Below, piece by piece: positions 30,087 to 38,937 of a stretch of DNA of 64,000 nt. The notes below the pieces were generated by a model. The model searched no databases and was not told the origin of the DNA. It saw nothing but the letters and a program-made list of their open reading frames with translations. The stretch is from Stenotrophomonas rhizophila (GTDB taxonomy: Bacteria; Pseudomonadota; Gammaproteobacteria; Xanthomonadales; Xanthomonadaceae). Position numbers and translations under genes: made by a program. The DNA lies in assembly GCF_000661955.1 (NCBI RefSeq), contig NZ_CP007597.1, positions 4,115,228 to 4,179,227 on the forward strand. The letters run 5' to 3'. Each line of letters opens with the position of its first letter. Position 1 is the first letter of the stretch.

Positions 30087-31262
30087 ATGACCGCCGATGT
30101 ACACACCCCGTTGAGCCGCTGGCAGGTGCTGTTGATGGCCTTTGCCACCGGCGTGGCGGTGGCCAGCAACTACTACGCGCAGCCGCTGCTGCACACCATT
30201 GCCGGCGAGTTCGGGGTGTCGTTCGGCCGCGCGGGCACGCTGGTGACGGCCGCGCAGTTGAGCTATGGCGTGGGGGTGGTGCTGCTGGTGCCATTGGGCG
30301 ACATGTTCGAGCGGCGGCGGTTGATCGTGGTGATGTCGTTGCTGTCGGCGTCCGGGCTGGTGGTGAGCGCGTTGAGCCATGAGTTCGCCTGGCTGCTGGT
30401 GGGTACGGCGATTACCGGGCTGTTTTCGGTGGTGGCGCAGGTGCTGGTGCCGTTTGCAGCCACGCTGGCGCGGCCGGAAGAGCGTGGCCGGGTGGTGGGC
30501 ACGGTGATGAGCGGGCTGCTGTTGGGCATTCTGCTGGCGCGCACGGTGGCCGGGGCGTTGTCGTCGCTGGGCGACTGGCGCTGGGTGTACTGGATGGCGG
30601 CGGGCACGCTGGTGCTGACCACGTGGGTGCTGTATCGCACGTTGCCGCGCTTCTACCAGCATGCGGGCTTGAGTTATGGGGCGTTGCTGCGTTCGATCGG
30701 CACGCTGTTCGCGCAGGAGCCGGTGTTCCGGCTGCGCACGCTGCTGGGGGCGTTGAGCTTTGCGATGTTCGCGATGTTCTGGACGCCGCTGGCCTTCCTG
30801 CTGGCGGGCGCGCCGTACCACTACAGCGATGCGACGATCGGGCTGTTCGGGCTGGTGGGCGCGGCGGGCACGCTGGCCGCCGGGGTGGCCGGGCGGATGG
30901 CCGACCGCGGCAAGGCGGCATTGGCGACGACACTGGCGCTGGTGCTGCTGGCGGCGTCGTGGTTGCCGCTGGGCTTTTCAACGCAGTCGCTGGTGGCACT
31001 GGTGGTGGGCGTGCTGGTGCTGGACCTGGCGGCGCAGTTGCTGCACGTGAGCAACCAGAACGTGGTGTTCGCGCTGCGGCCGGAGGCGCGCAACCGGCTC
31101 AATGCGGGGTACATGACCGGGTACTTCATTGGTGGGTCGCTGGGGTCGCTGGTGTCGGCGCAGGTGTATGGCGCGTTCGGGTGGACCGGGGTGTGCGTGA
31201 CCGGCGCGGGCGTGGCCGCGGTGGCGATGGCGGTGTGGGCGGTGGCGGTGCTGCGCCGGTAG
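30087..31262 (+). CDS. MFS transporter (drug/sugar exporter type)
   Basis: 391 residues, 12 membrane segments. The first helix carries ATGVAVASNYYAQPLLHTIA, typical of the YnfM/Bcr-like MFS group often annotated as multidrug or arabinose exporters. Substrate unknown. ATG at 30087 has GGAG upstream. The stop codon TAG (31260-31262) is the last three bases of the GTAG head of a REP element. Confidence 0.9.
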   Translation: MTADVHTPLSRWQVLLMAFATGVAVASNYYAQPLLHTIAGEFGVSFGRAGTLVTAAQLSYGVGVVLLVPLGDMFERRRLIVVMSLLSASGLVVSALSHEFAWLLVGTAITGLFSVVAQVLVPFAATLARPEERGRVVGTVMSGLLLGILLARTVAGALSSLGDWRWVYWMAAGTLVLTTWVLYRTLPRFYQHAGLSYGALLRSIGTLFAQEPVFRLRTLLGALSFAMFAMFWTPLAFLLAGAPYHYSDATIGLFGLVGAAGTLAAGVAGRMADRGKAALATTLALVLLAASWLPLGFSTQSLVALVVGVLVLDLAAQLLHVSNQNVVFALRPEARNRLNAGYMTGYFIGGSLGSLVSAQVYGAFGWTGVCVTGAGVAAVAMAVWAVAVLRR

Positions 31263-31366
31263 AGCCGACCGTTGGTCGGCTGCATTTGCGTGCCGCCCGG
31301 TAGAGCCGACCGTTGGTCGGCTGCATTGCGTGCCGCCGGGGGCAGCCGACCAACGGTCGGCTCTAC
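31259..31366. repeat. Two tandem GTAG-headed repeats plus an inverted copy
   Basis: GTAG at 31259 and again at 31300 (41-base period), each followed by GCCGACC-GTT-GGTCGGC, then an inverted copy ending CTAC at 31363-31366. The first head overlaps the MFS stop codon. Same subfamily as 26876-26949. Confidence 0.88.
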
Positions 31367-31422
31367 CGGATGGGGTGTGTGCCCGGCGGTAGGAATACCG
31401 CACGGGGTGGGTGGGCGCTCCG

Positions 31423-32112
31423 TTAGAACGCGGTTTGTACCGCGAATTCGACGCGGGAGCCTGCGTTGCCGGGGAACAGGCGTTTGGCGGCGGTGTCGGT
31501 GTCGTGCGCGGTGAGGCGCAGTTCCCACGGGCCGTGGACCTTCCAGACGGCGCTGAGCTGGCCGTGCAGGTAGTCGTCGGCCTGCGCGCTGGCCAGCCAG
31601 TAATGGCCCACCGCCGCTTCCAGCCGCCACTGCTCGCCCAGCGGCAGGCGGGCGCCCAGTTGGGCGTAGGTGCCGGTGTGGCCGCCGGCCAGCGCGTCGT
31701 CGGACACGCCTACCTGCAGCCAGTAGCGCTGCTGCCAGGTGAGGGTGCTGTTGAGCTCGGTCCAGTTCAGGTCCACGTTGCTGGACGGGTAGAGGTAGCG
31801 GGTGAGGTTGACGTCCAGCGCCCAGTCCTGGCCCAACGCCCCGCTCCACCCGGCCACCACGTCGAACTCGCTGCGTGCGCCGTTGTCGGGCTGGAACGAC
31901 ACGCCCGAGCCCCATACCGAGGCATACCAGCCGCGCTCGCTGCCAAGTTTGACGCCGGCCTGCGCGGCCGGGTCGCCGTCGCTCTGCGAGCTGCCGCGCC
32001 AGACGTAATCGGTGGTGAGCGTTGCGTTGCCCTCCACCGCGGCCGCCGCCGCACCACTCATCGCCAGGCCCAGCAGCAGCACGCTGCAGCGGCGCACGAT
32101 GCGCCCTTTCAT
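31423..32112 (-). CDS. TorF-family putative porin
   Basis: 229 residues with a signal peptide (about 1-25, ending AAAAA/V). Alternating hydrophobic/polar strands follow, ending in the outer-membrane C-terminal Phe (FAVQTAF). TTDYVWRGSSQSDGDPAAQ is characteristic of the Gcw_chp/TorF group. It is expected to form a small outer-membrane beta-barrel; cargo unknown. ATG at 32112 is chosen because the signal peptide begins there; further in-frame sequence upstream is non-hydrophobic. Confidence 0.85.
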   Translation of the reverse strand: MKGRIVRRCSVLLLGLAMSGAAAAAVEGNATLTTDYVWRGSSQSDGDPAAQAGVKLGSERGWYASVWGSGVSFQPDNGARSEFDVVAGWSGALGQDWALDVNLTRYLYPSSNVDLNWTELNSTLTWQQRYWLQVGVSDDALAGGHTGTYAQLGARLPLGEQWRLEAAVGHYWLASAQADDYLHGQLSAVWKVHGPWELRLTAHDTDTAAKRLFPGNAGSRVEFAVQTAF

Positions 32113-32302
32113 CTGTTCAACCACCACGGTAAGCACTCCATCGGACGGCGGCGCCGTCGAGGTGGGCAGTGTTCCTGTTGGGGCCGTAAAGCCGCCATGC
32201 CGCGGCGGCGGTGCCGGCGCAAAATCAGCGTAAATCCTGCGTCCACGATGCCGCACAGGGGCCGCGCTATCATGGCTGCTCTGACCTGTTGCGAGTAATG
32301 GC

Positions 32303-32692
32303 GTGGACGCGATCCTGACCCCGGTATCGATTGGCGAGCTGATCGACAAGATCACCATTCTGGAAATCAAGGCCGAGCGCATCAGCGATGCCGGCAAGAA
32401 CGCCAACGTCCGCAAGGAACTCGATGGCCTGTGGCCATTGTGGCAGCAGCAGCTGGCCAGCCAGCCGGGGCTGGATGCCCTGAAGGATCAGCTCAAGGCG
32501 ATCAACGTGCGCATGTGGGACATCCAGGACCAGCTGCGCGACAAGGAAGCGGCGCAGGAGTTCGACGATGCGTTCATCCAGCTGGCGCGTGGGGTGTACG
32601 GCACCAACGGCGAGCGGGTGAAGGTGAAGAACGAGATCAACCGCGTGGCCGGTTCGCAGCTGGTGGAAGAAAAGCAGTACCAGGGCGAGTAA
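32303..32692 (+). CDS. DUF6165 family protein
   Basis: 129 residues, mostly helical (PVSIGELIDKITILEIKAER; LARGVYGTNGERVKVKNEIN). I recognise the DUF6165 pattern; in related bacteria this small protein is found near LPS glycosyltransferase genes, but none is adjacent here. Start is GTG at 32303; the nearby ATG at 32298 is in another frame and ends at once. Confidence 0.82.
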   Translation: MDAILTPVSIGELIDKITILEIKAERISDAGKNANVRKELDGLWPLWQQQLASQPGLDALKDQLKAINVRMWDIQDQLRDKEAAQEFDDAFIQLARGVYGTNGERVKVKNEINRVAGSQLVEEKQYQGE

Positions 32693-32713
32693 CCCGCCCC
32701 GCCCGCACCGGGC

Positions 32714-33460
32714 TCAGTGCCCGGTGGCGGCCATGAAGCGTTCGCGGTCCTGCTGGGTGCGCCGGCGGATTTCGGCCAGCGCTTCGTTTTCGGTGGCTTC
32801 CAGCATGGATTCGAACAGGCGCTGGAAGTGGTTGCGCATGGCCAGCCGTGCGGCAGCCGGGTCGCGCTGGCGCAGGGCGTCGAGAATGGCGGTGTGCTCT
32901 TCGTCGCGGGTGTCGTCGTCGTTGTGGCAGACGTTGGCATACACCTGCTTCACCCGCGGCAGTTCGTTGCGCATGCGCCAGATCAGCTGCACGCAGTGCT
33001 CCACCACCGGGTTGCCGGCAATGCGGGCAATGGACAGATGGAACTGGCGGTCGGCTTCGCTGGCGGCGGCCTCGCCCGAGGCCGGGTCGACCATGGCGGC
33101 GATCAGGCCGGCCAAGTCCTGCAGTTCGGCGTCGGTGATGCGGCTGGCGGCCATGGCCGCCGCTTCGGCCTCGATCACCGCACGGGCGGCGGTGAGGTCG
33201 AAGGCAGACACGTCCGGCAGCGCGCCGGGGGCCTGCGACGGGCGCGCCTTCACATACACGCCCGAGCCGGTCTTGATGGTGATCAGCCCCTGCGCTTCCA
33301 GCGCGATTTCCGCCTCGCGCACGGTCACCCGGCTGACGCCGAGGCGTTCGGCCAGGTCGCGTTCGCCGGGCAGGCGCGAGCCCGGCGGGAATTCGCCCTT
33401 CTCGATCAGCGCGACGATTTCGGCGGCAATGGACTGGTAGAGACGGGGTTCGGACATCAT
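32714..33460 (-). CDS. GntR/FadR-family (FCD domain) regulator, probable alginate-locus repressor
   Basis: 248 residues: GntR winged helix (RLPGERDLAERLGVSRVTVR) then an all-helical FCD effector domain with metal-binding His candidates (REVE-type ADRQFHLSIAR; EEHTAILDAL). FCD regulators commonly sense sugar acids, such as UxuR/ExuR with uronates. It lies 87 bases downstream of the TonB receptor gene on the same strand and beside the alginate lyase operon, so control of that locus by an alginate-derived ligand (KDG or DEH) is a fair inference. Two tandem ATGs make the first residue uncertain by one codon. Confidence 0.9.
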   Translation of the reverse strand: MMSEPRLYQSIAAEIVALIEKGEFPPGSRLPGERDLAERLGVSRVTVREAEIALEAQGLITIKTGSGVYVKARPSQAPGALPDVSAFDLTAARAVIEAEAAAMAASRITDAELQDLAGLIAAMVDPASGEAAASEADRQFHLSIARIAGNPVVEHCVQLIWRMRNELPRVKQVYANVCHNDDDTRDEEHTAILDALRQRDPAAARLAMRNHFQRLFESMLEATENEALAEIRRRTQQDRERFMAATGH

Positions 33461-33547
33461 CAAGACCTGGCTGTACGGTGGCTGGGGACCATCATGCGAC
33501 CCGCGCCCTCAGAGAGCGGCGCGGTTGGGAAAACCGCGCCACTGACC

Positions 33548-36430
33548 TCAGAAGCGGTAGCGCACCCCGAGATAATAGCGCCGCCCGTAGGTGGTGTACT
33601 CGCGGAAGCTGCCCAGGATGGGCATATCCGACACCCGCGGCTCGTCGGTGAGGTTGCTGGCCGACAACGACAGCGACAAGTGCTTGTTCACTTTGTAGGT
33701 GGCGCGGAAGTCGAGCGAGCCATTGTCGCGCACGTAGCGGTTCTGCGACGGGTCGCCGACGAACTGCTGGTAATAATCCGAGCGGTATTTGTAGATGGCC
33801 TGCAGGTCCAGCTTGCCCAGGCCCCAATACACCTGGGCCGAGGCCACGTGCTTGGACAGGCCGAAGATGTTGGCCGGCTCGACGATCCCGGGCGTGAAGA
33901 CGCCGGTGATGGGGTCGGTGGACTCGCCCAGGCGCAGGTCTTCGGTTTTGAAGTTGGAATGGGCGTAGTTGTAGCTGGCCTTCACGCCCAGCCCGGAGAA
34001 GATGCCCGGCAGGTAGCTGAAGCTGTGCGAGCCGGTGAGCTCGAAGCCGATCAGGTCGCTTTTCTGGTCACTGGTGGCCAGCTGCTCCACCGGCACGGTG
34101 ACGCTCTGGCCGTCGATATCGAAGGTTTCGCCCACCACCACCGGTACCGAGCCGCCGTTGAACTGCTTGTAGTAGATCGCGGTGGACAGCATGGAATCGG
34201 CGTTGGCATACCACTCCAGCGAGACGTCGGCGTTCCAGGACATCAGCGGCTTGGCGCGCGGGTTGCCGGTGGCGGTGATGTTGCCCAGCGCCTCGGCCAC
34301 CGTGCGGAAATCGGTATCGGCCTCGTCCAGGGTGAAGCTGCGGCCAAAGCCTTCGGCGGCCAGGTCGGGGCGCGACATGGCGCGGTAGGCACCCACGCGC
34401 AGCAGCAGGTCCGGGTGCAGTTCGAAGGCGGCGTTGAAGCTGGGCAGCCATTCGGTGTTGCTGGACTTGAGGATCTGCCGGGTGAAGTCGCCCGTGGGGC
34501 GCAGAGTCACGCTGCCATCGGGGTTGTTGATGACATCCAGGCCGCTGCGCAGGCCCACCGAGCGCACGTCGGTACGCACGCCGCGCACGCCGATGTTGCC
34601 GGTGACCGGCAGGCCGAACCACTCGCTGCTGTAGTCGCCCATCAGGTAGAGGGCGTTGGTTTTCTCGGTGACATCGTTGTTGGCCGGGTCGCGCAGGTCG
34701 GCGCTCAGGCCGGTGTCGTCCACGCCGGTGAAGGCGTTGAACAGGCAGCGGCTGTCGAAGCTGGCCCACTGGTCGATGGTGTTGCCGCTGGCGTTGGCCA
34801 GGAAGTCCTTCTGCGGGAATTCCTGGCGGCAGGCGCGGTTGGCCGCGCGGATGGCGGCGACATTGGTGGTGGTGATGTCGCGGGTGTTGGTGAAGTCGGT
34901 GTAGGTGGCTTCGGAATGGCGCACGCCGCCCTTGATGGCGGTGAAGAAGCCGCTTTCCGGGGTGAACGCTGCATCGAAGCGCTGCGCGCGGATGGTGTGC
35001 TCGCGGCTCTGCTGGCGGCGGCGGATCAGCGCCGAATCGGTGTAGTTGTCCGGATTGTTCACGTCGAACGCCGGATCCAGATAGATGCTGGGCACGTCGC
35101 CGCTGTAGTCGTAGGTGTAATCAACGTAGCGGGTGTTCTTGATGCCGCCCACCGGGTTGCCGTTGACGTCGGTACGGCCGGCGCGCAGGCGGGTGGAACG
35201 CTCGATCTGATCGCGCTGGGTGTTGGAGTAGGACAGGTCGGTGGACAGCGTCCAGGCCGGGGTGGGCCGGAAGATGACGTTGAAGCCGCCGCCGGTGTAT
35301 TCCTCCTTGCGCTCCAGGAAGTTGCCGGTGGAGTCGATGGTGGTGCTGCCGGTGTGGTGCAGCAGCGCGCCGTCGTCGGTGACCACGCGGTTGTTGAGGT
35401 TGCGCATCATCGACGACAGCGACAGGTCCGAGCGGTCTTCGGTGTAGTCGCGCTTGGAATGCTGGTAATCGACGTTCACTTCCACCGTGTCGTTGGGGCG
35501 CCACTGCAGCGCGGCAAACTGCGAGTCGCGCTTGTCGTGTTCGATGAACTGGCGGTAGATGCGGCTGCTGGGCACCAGGTAATAGGGCACGCCGTTGGCG
35601 ACCTGGTTGCCGTTGACCTGCGTGCAGTTGCGGGTGGCGCCCACGGTTTCACGGCCATCGCAGGCCACCCACGTGGAGCTGCTGGAGAACATTTCTTCCG
35701 GGTTGCTGCCCTGCAGGGCCTGCACGCCCACCGAGACGCCGAGCTTGCCGGCCCCGCCCATGTCGAACTGGTCGATGTAGCTGGCGGTACCGCGCCAGCC
35801 CACGCCGTCCTTGTCCTTGAGGCGGTCGTCGTAGTCCTGCCAGGTGCCGCGGCCGTCCACCTGGATGGTGCGCTTGCCGTATTCGAGCGGCTTGACCGTT
35901 TCCATGTTCACGGTGCCGGCCACGCCGCCTTCGACGAAGTCGGCGCGCTGGGTCTTGTAGATGGCCACGCTGTTGATCAGCTCGGACGGGAACTGGTTGA
36001 AGTTCACCGAGCGGTCGCCGCTGCCGTTGGTGGCTTCGCGGCCGTTGAAGGTGGACGAGCCCAGGAACGGGCCCAGGCCACGGATCGAGATTTCCGACGC
36101 CCCGCCCTTCTCGCGATGGGTGGAGGCACCGGTGATGGTTTCGATGGCCTCGCCGATGGACAGGGCCGGCAGGTCGCCGATGTCCTCGGCAGCGAGCACG
36201 TCGGACACCACGGTCTCTTCGCGCTTCTTGTCGATCGAGGTCTGGATGGTGCCGCGCACACCGGTGACCTGGACCTGGTCCAGGGTGGTGGCCTGCGCGG
36301 GCGGTGATTCAGCCTCCTGTGCGTGCACCAGCGGCACGGCCGCGGTGACAGACAGGGCATACAACAGCGCGCCATGCAGCGCGGTGCGGCGGAGGCCTCG
36401 TGGCGAGGCCGTACGGCGGTCATGCAACAT
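33548..36430 (-). CDS. TonB-dependent receptor, likely for alginate oligosaccharides
   Basis: 960 residues. Signal peptide about 1-37 (ending VHA/Q), plug domain about 50-170 (LDQVQVTGVRGTIQTSIDKK; the SIGEAIETITGAS and ISIRGLG stretches), then a 22-strand barrel ending in an aromatic residue (YLGVRYRF). The N-terminal features are those of the sugar-specific TonB receptors in xanthomonad CUT (carbohydrate utilisation) loci. It is divergent from the PL6/PL17 lyase operon, which points to uptake of alginate fragments through the outer membrane. GGGAGGGAG precedes the ATG at 36428-36430. Confidence 0.92.
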   Translation of the reverse strand: MLHDRRTASPRGLRRTALHGALLYALSVTAAVPLVHAQEAESPPAQATTLDQVQVTGVRGTIQTSIDKKREETVVSDVLAAEDIGDLPALSIGEAIETITGASTHREKGGASEISIRGLGPFLGSSTFNGREATNGSGDRSVNFNQFPSELINSVAIYKTQRADFVEGGVAGTVNMETVKPLEYGKRTIQVDGRGTWQDYDDRLKDKDGVGWRGTASYIDQFDMGGAGKLGVSVGVQALQGSNPEEMFSSSSTWVACDGRETVGATRNCTQVNGNQVANGVPYYLVPSSRIYRQFIEHDKRDSQFAALQWRPNDTVEVNVDYQHSKRDYTEDRSDLSLSSMMRNLNNRVVTDDGALLHHTGSTTIDSTGNFLERKEEYTGGGFNVIFRPTPAWTLSTDLSYSNTQRDQIERSTRLRAGRTDVNGNPVGGIKNTRYVDYTYDYSGDVPSIYLDPAFDVNNPDNYTDSALIRRRQQSREHTIRAQRFDAAFTPESGFFTAIKGGVRHSEATYTDFTNTRDITTTNVAAIRAANRACRQEFPQKDFLANASGNTIDQWASFDSRCLFNAFTGVDDTGLSADLRDPANNDVTEKTNALYLMGDYSSEWFGLPVTGNIGVRGVRTDVRSVGLRSGLDVINNPDGSVTLRPTGDFTRQILKSSNTEWLPSFNAAFELHPDLLLRVGAYRAMSRPDLAAEGFGRSFTLDEADTDFRTVAEALGNITATGNPRAKPLMSWNADVSLEWYANADSMLSTAIYYKQFNGGSVPVVVGETFDIDGQSVTVPVEQLATSDQKSDLIGFELTGSHSFSYLPGIFSGLGVKASYNYAHSNFKTEDLRLGESTDPITGVFTPGIVEPANIFGLSKHVASAQVYWGLGKLDLQAIYKYRSDYYQQFVGDPSQNRYVRDNGSLDFRATYKVNKHLSLSLSASNLTDEPRVSDMPILGSFREYTTYGRRYYLGVRYRF

Positions 36431-36498
36431 CGTGATCTCCCTCCCAGGATGGATCGTCCGATTACACGGATTCGATCCGGACAATTCACGGTTGCTGG

Positions 36499-36518
36499 AC
36501 CAATGTCAATGAATTGGT
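36499..36518. promoter_or_regulatory. Candidate operator: interrupted palindrome in the TonB receptor/PL6 divergent region
   Basis: ACCAAT-N8-ATTGGT, perfect six-base arms, 69 bases upstream of the receptor ATG. The gene-free 36431-36711 interval is AT-rich relative to its surroundings and must hold both divergent promoters. A GntR-type dimer is the obvious candidate ligand, but this is inference. Confidence 0.4.
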
Positions 36519-36547
36519 ACTAAAGTCTACCCCTGTGATCCGCCTAG

Positions 36548-36623
36548 ACCACTTTGGACGAATTTAATGTGCGGATGCAGCAGAAATATGCGCAACCGGC
36601 TAACCACATGCACCTAAAGTGGT
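36548..36623. promoter_or_regulatory. Candidate paired operator half-sites upstream of the PL6 gene
   Basis: ACCACTTT at 36548-36555 and its exact inverse AAAGTGGT at 36616-36623, about 68 bases apart; a third similar string, ACTAAAGT, lies at 36519-36526. Repeated related half-sites in one divergent promoter region suggest regulator binding or looping. Confidence 0.35.
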
Positions 36624-36711
36624 ATGCGATTGTGGTTGACGCGCGCCGCGCCCGACCTGTTACGATCCGGACTCGCGTTGGACGCCACGGTTGATCTGGG
36701 AGGGTAAGCCT

Positions 36712-38937
36712 GTGACTTTGCACCATTCGCATGCGCCGTGGGCGCTGCGCCCGCTAACTGCGGCATTGGCCACGGGCCTGTTGTTGGGCGCCCTGCCCGC
36801 CTTCGCCGCCAATCACCTGGTCCACGACGCTGCCGCCTATGCGCAGGTGGCCAAGAACCTGCAACCCGGCGATACGGTGATCCTGGCCGACGGTGTGTGG
36901 CGCGATACCGACCTGCTTCTGCGCGGCACCGGCACAATTGGTCAACCAATTAAGTTGACGGCGCAGACCCCCGGCAAGGTGATTCTCAGCGGCCAGTCGC
37001 AACTGCGGCTGGCTGGCAGCTACCTGGAAGTGTCCAACCTGGTGTTCCGCGATGGCTGGGCGCCGGGCAGCGAAGTGGTGTCCTTCCGCGCCTCGTCCAA
37101 GGAATGGGCCACCCACAGCCGGGTGACCGGGGTGGTGATCGACGGCTACAACAAGCCGGACCGCCAGCAGTCGGACAACTGGGTGGGCATGTACGGCCAG
37201 CACAACCGCTTCGACCACAACCAGCTGGTGGGCAAGACCAACGCCGGCACCACCCTGGTGGTGGTGCGCAACGCCACCAGCGGGTTGGACAACCGCCACC
37301 GCATCGACCACAACTGGTTCGGCCCGCGCCCCAACCTGGGTAGCAACGGCGGCGAGACCATCCGCGTGGGTACCAGCACCGACTCGCAGTCCAACGCGAA
37401 TACGGTGGTGGAGAACAACTGGTTCGAACACTGCGACGGTGAAGTGGAGATCGTGTCCAACAAGTCCGGCGGCAACCTGTACCGCGGCAACGTGTTCTTT
37501 GAATCGCGCGGGTCGATGGTGTTGCGCCATGGCCACGGCAACGTGGTGGAGCGCAATGTGTTCCTGGGCAACAACAAGGCCCACACCGGCGGCGTGCGGG
37601 TGATCAACCGCCACCAGATCGTGCGCGACAATTATTTCGAGAACATCGCCGGCGACAACTTCGCCGCCGCGCTGGCGGTGATGGCCGGCACGCGCGACGC
37701 GCCACTGAACCGCTATGAGCAGGTGGACGACGCGGTGATCGAGCGCAACAGCTTCATCAACGTGCGCCAGCTGTTCCTGGGCGCGGGGCTGGACGATGAG
37801 CGCAATGCCATGCCGGTGAACAGCCGCATGGCGGGCAACCTGTTCATCGGTGATGGCAAGAACGCACTGCTGCGCAGCCAGGGCGATCTGGGCGGCATTG
37901 CCTTCAGCGGCAACGTGCAGAGCCCCACCGTGTCGCCCGGCTTCCCGGCCGGCGTAAGCGCGCGCCAGGTCACCCTGCAGCGCGCGGCCAACGGCCTGCA
38001 GTACCCGGTGGAAACGGTGGCCGCAGGCGCCCCGCGCGACCTGGCACCGATCGCCCGCGACCAGGTGGGCGTGGCGTGGTACCCGAAGGAACTGAGCACG
38101 GTGGCGCTGGACAGCGGCAGCGTGCGCAAGGTGGCCCCGGGCGAGGACACCCTCACCCGCGCCATTGCAGCCAGCGCCCCGGGCGACCGCCTGCAGCTGC
38201 AGCGCGGCCAATACCGGGTGGACCAGGTGCTGGGCGTCGACCACCCGCTGAGCGTGATCGGGCCGGCGCGTGGCCAGGCCCGCCTGCAGTTCACCCGCCC
38301 CAGCCTGTTCGAGATCCGCGCGGGCGGTGCGTTGAAGCTGTCGCGGCTGGAGATTGACGGCGCCCTGGCGCCGGATGCCGCCGGCAACGCGGTGGTGCGC
38401 ATCGCCCCGGGCAGCCAGGCGTTCAACTACACCCTCCACATTGAGGACAGCCGTATCCACGGGCTGACCGCCAACAAGGCCTTCGACGTGATCAACGCCG
38501 GCAAGGGCAGCCTGGCCGCGCGCATCACGCTGCGCAACACCACGGTGGACGACATCAGCGGCAGCGTGATTGCCGCCGCCGCCGAGACCGACGACCTGGG
38601 CACCTACAACGCCGAGCAGGTGGAGATTGTGGATTCGCACTTCACCCGCATCGGCGGGCCGCTGCTGAGCCTGTACCGCGGCGGCACCGACGAGAGCACC
38701 TTCGGGCCGTCGCTGCTGTTGCAGGGCAACCACCTGCAGCAGGTGGGCGTGGCCGATGACACCAGCCTGCGCCTGCAGGGCGTGCAGCAGGCCACGCTGG
38801 TGGACAACCAGTTCGCGCACAGCGGCCGCGTGCGCTTCAGCCACCGCGTGGGCGAGCCCCACCTGCGCGTGCGCAACAACGTGCTTACCGCCACGGCGGC
38901 AATGCAGTCTGATACTCCAGCCGAGACCCTGCCATGA
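36712..38937 (+). CDS. PL6-family alginate lyase (secreted, two-domain)
   Basis: 741 residues with a signal peptide (about 1-33, ending AFA/A). The N-terminal half is a right-handed parallel beta-helix of the chondroitinase-B/PL6 type. The catalytic base and acid of PL6 are recognisable as K251 (SNKSGG) and R272 (VLRHGHG), 21 residues apart as in the characterised two-domain enzyme AlyGC. The C-terminal half is a second beta-helix. It cleaves alginate by beta-elimination; G or M preference cannot be told. The start is GTG 36712 with GGGAGGG upstream. Its TGA overlaps the PL17 ATG. Confidence 0.92.
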   Translation: MTLHHSHAPWALRPLTAALATGLLLGALPAFAANHLVHDAAAYAQVAKNLQPGDTVILADGVWRDTDLLLRGTGTIGQPIKLTAQTPGKVILSGQSQLRLAGSYLEVSNLVFRDGWAPGSEVVSFRASSKEWATHSRVTGVVIDGYNKPDRQQSDNWVGMYGQHNRFDHNQLVGKTNAGTTLVVVRNATSGLDNRHRIDHNWFGPRPNLGSNGGETIRVGTSTDSQSNANTVVENNWFEHCDGEVEIVSNKSGGNLYRGNVFFESRGSMVLRHGHGNVVERNVFLGNNKAHTGGVRVINRHQIVRDNYFENIAGDNFAAALAVMAGTRDAPLNRYEQVDDAVIERNSFINVRQLFLGAGLDDERNAMPVNSRMAGNLFIGDGKNALLRSQGDLGGIAFSGNVQSPTVSPGFPAGVSARQVTLQRAANGLQYPVETVAAGAPRDLAPIARDQVGVAWYPKELSTVALDSGSVRKVAPGEDTLTRAIAASAPGDRLQLQRGQYRVDQVLGVDHPLSVIGPARGQARLQFTRPSLFEIRAGGALKLSRLEIDGALAPDAAGNAVVRIAPGSQAFNYTLHIEDSRIHGLTANKAFDVINAGKGSLAARITLRNTTVDDISGSVIAAAAETDDLGTYNAEQVEIVDSHFTRIGGPLLSLYRGGTDESTFGPSLLLQGNHLQQVGVADDTSLRLQGVQQATLVDNQFAHSGRVRFSHRVGEPHLRVRNNVLTATAAMQSDTPAETLP

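Noticed and set aside
32717..36307. 1196-codon open frame on the plus strand
   Set aside because: Antisense to the GntR and TonB-receptor genes, which have clear domains; the opposite product is His/Gly/Val-rich noise.
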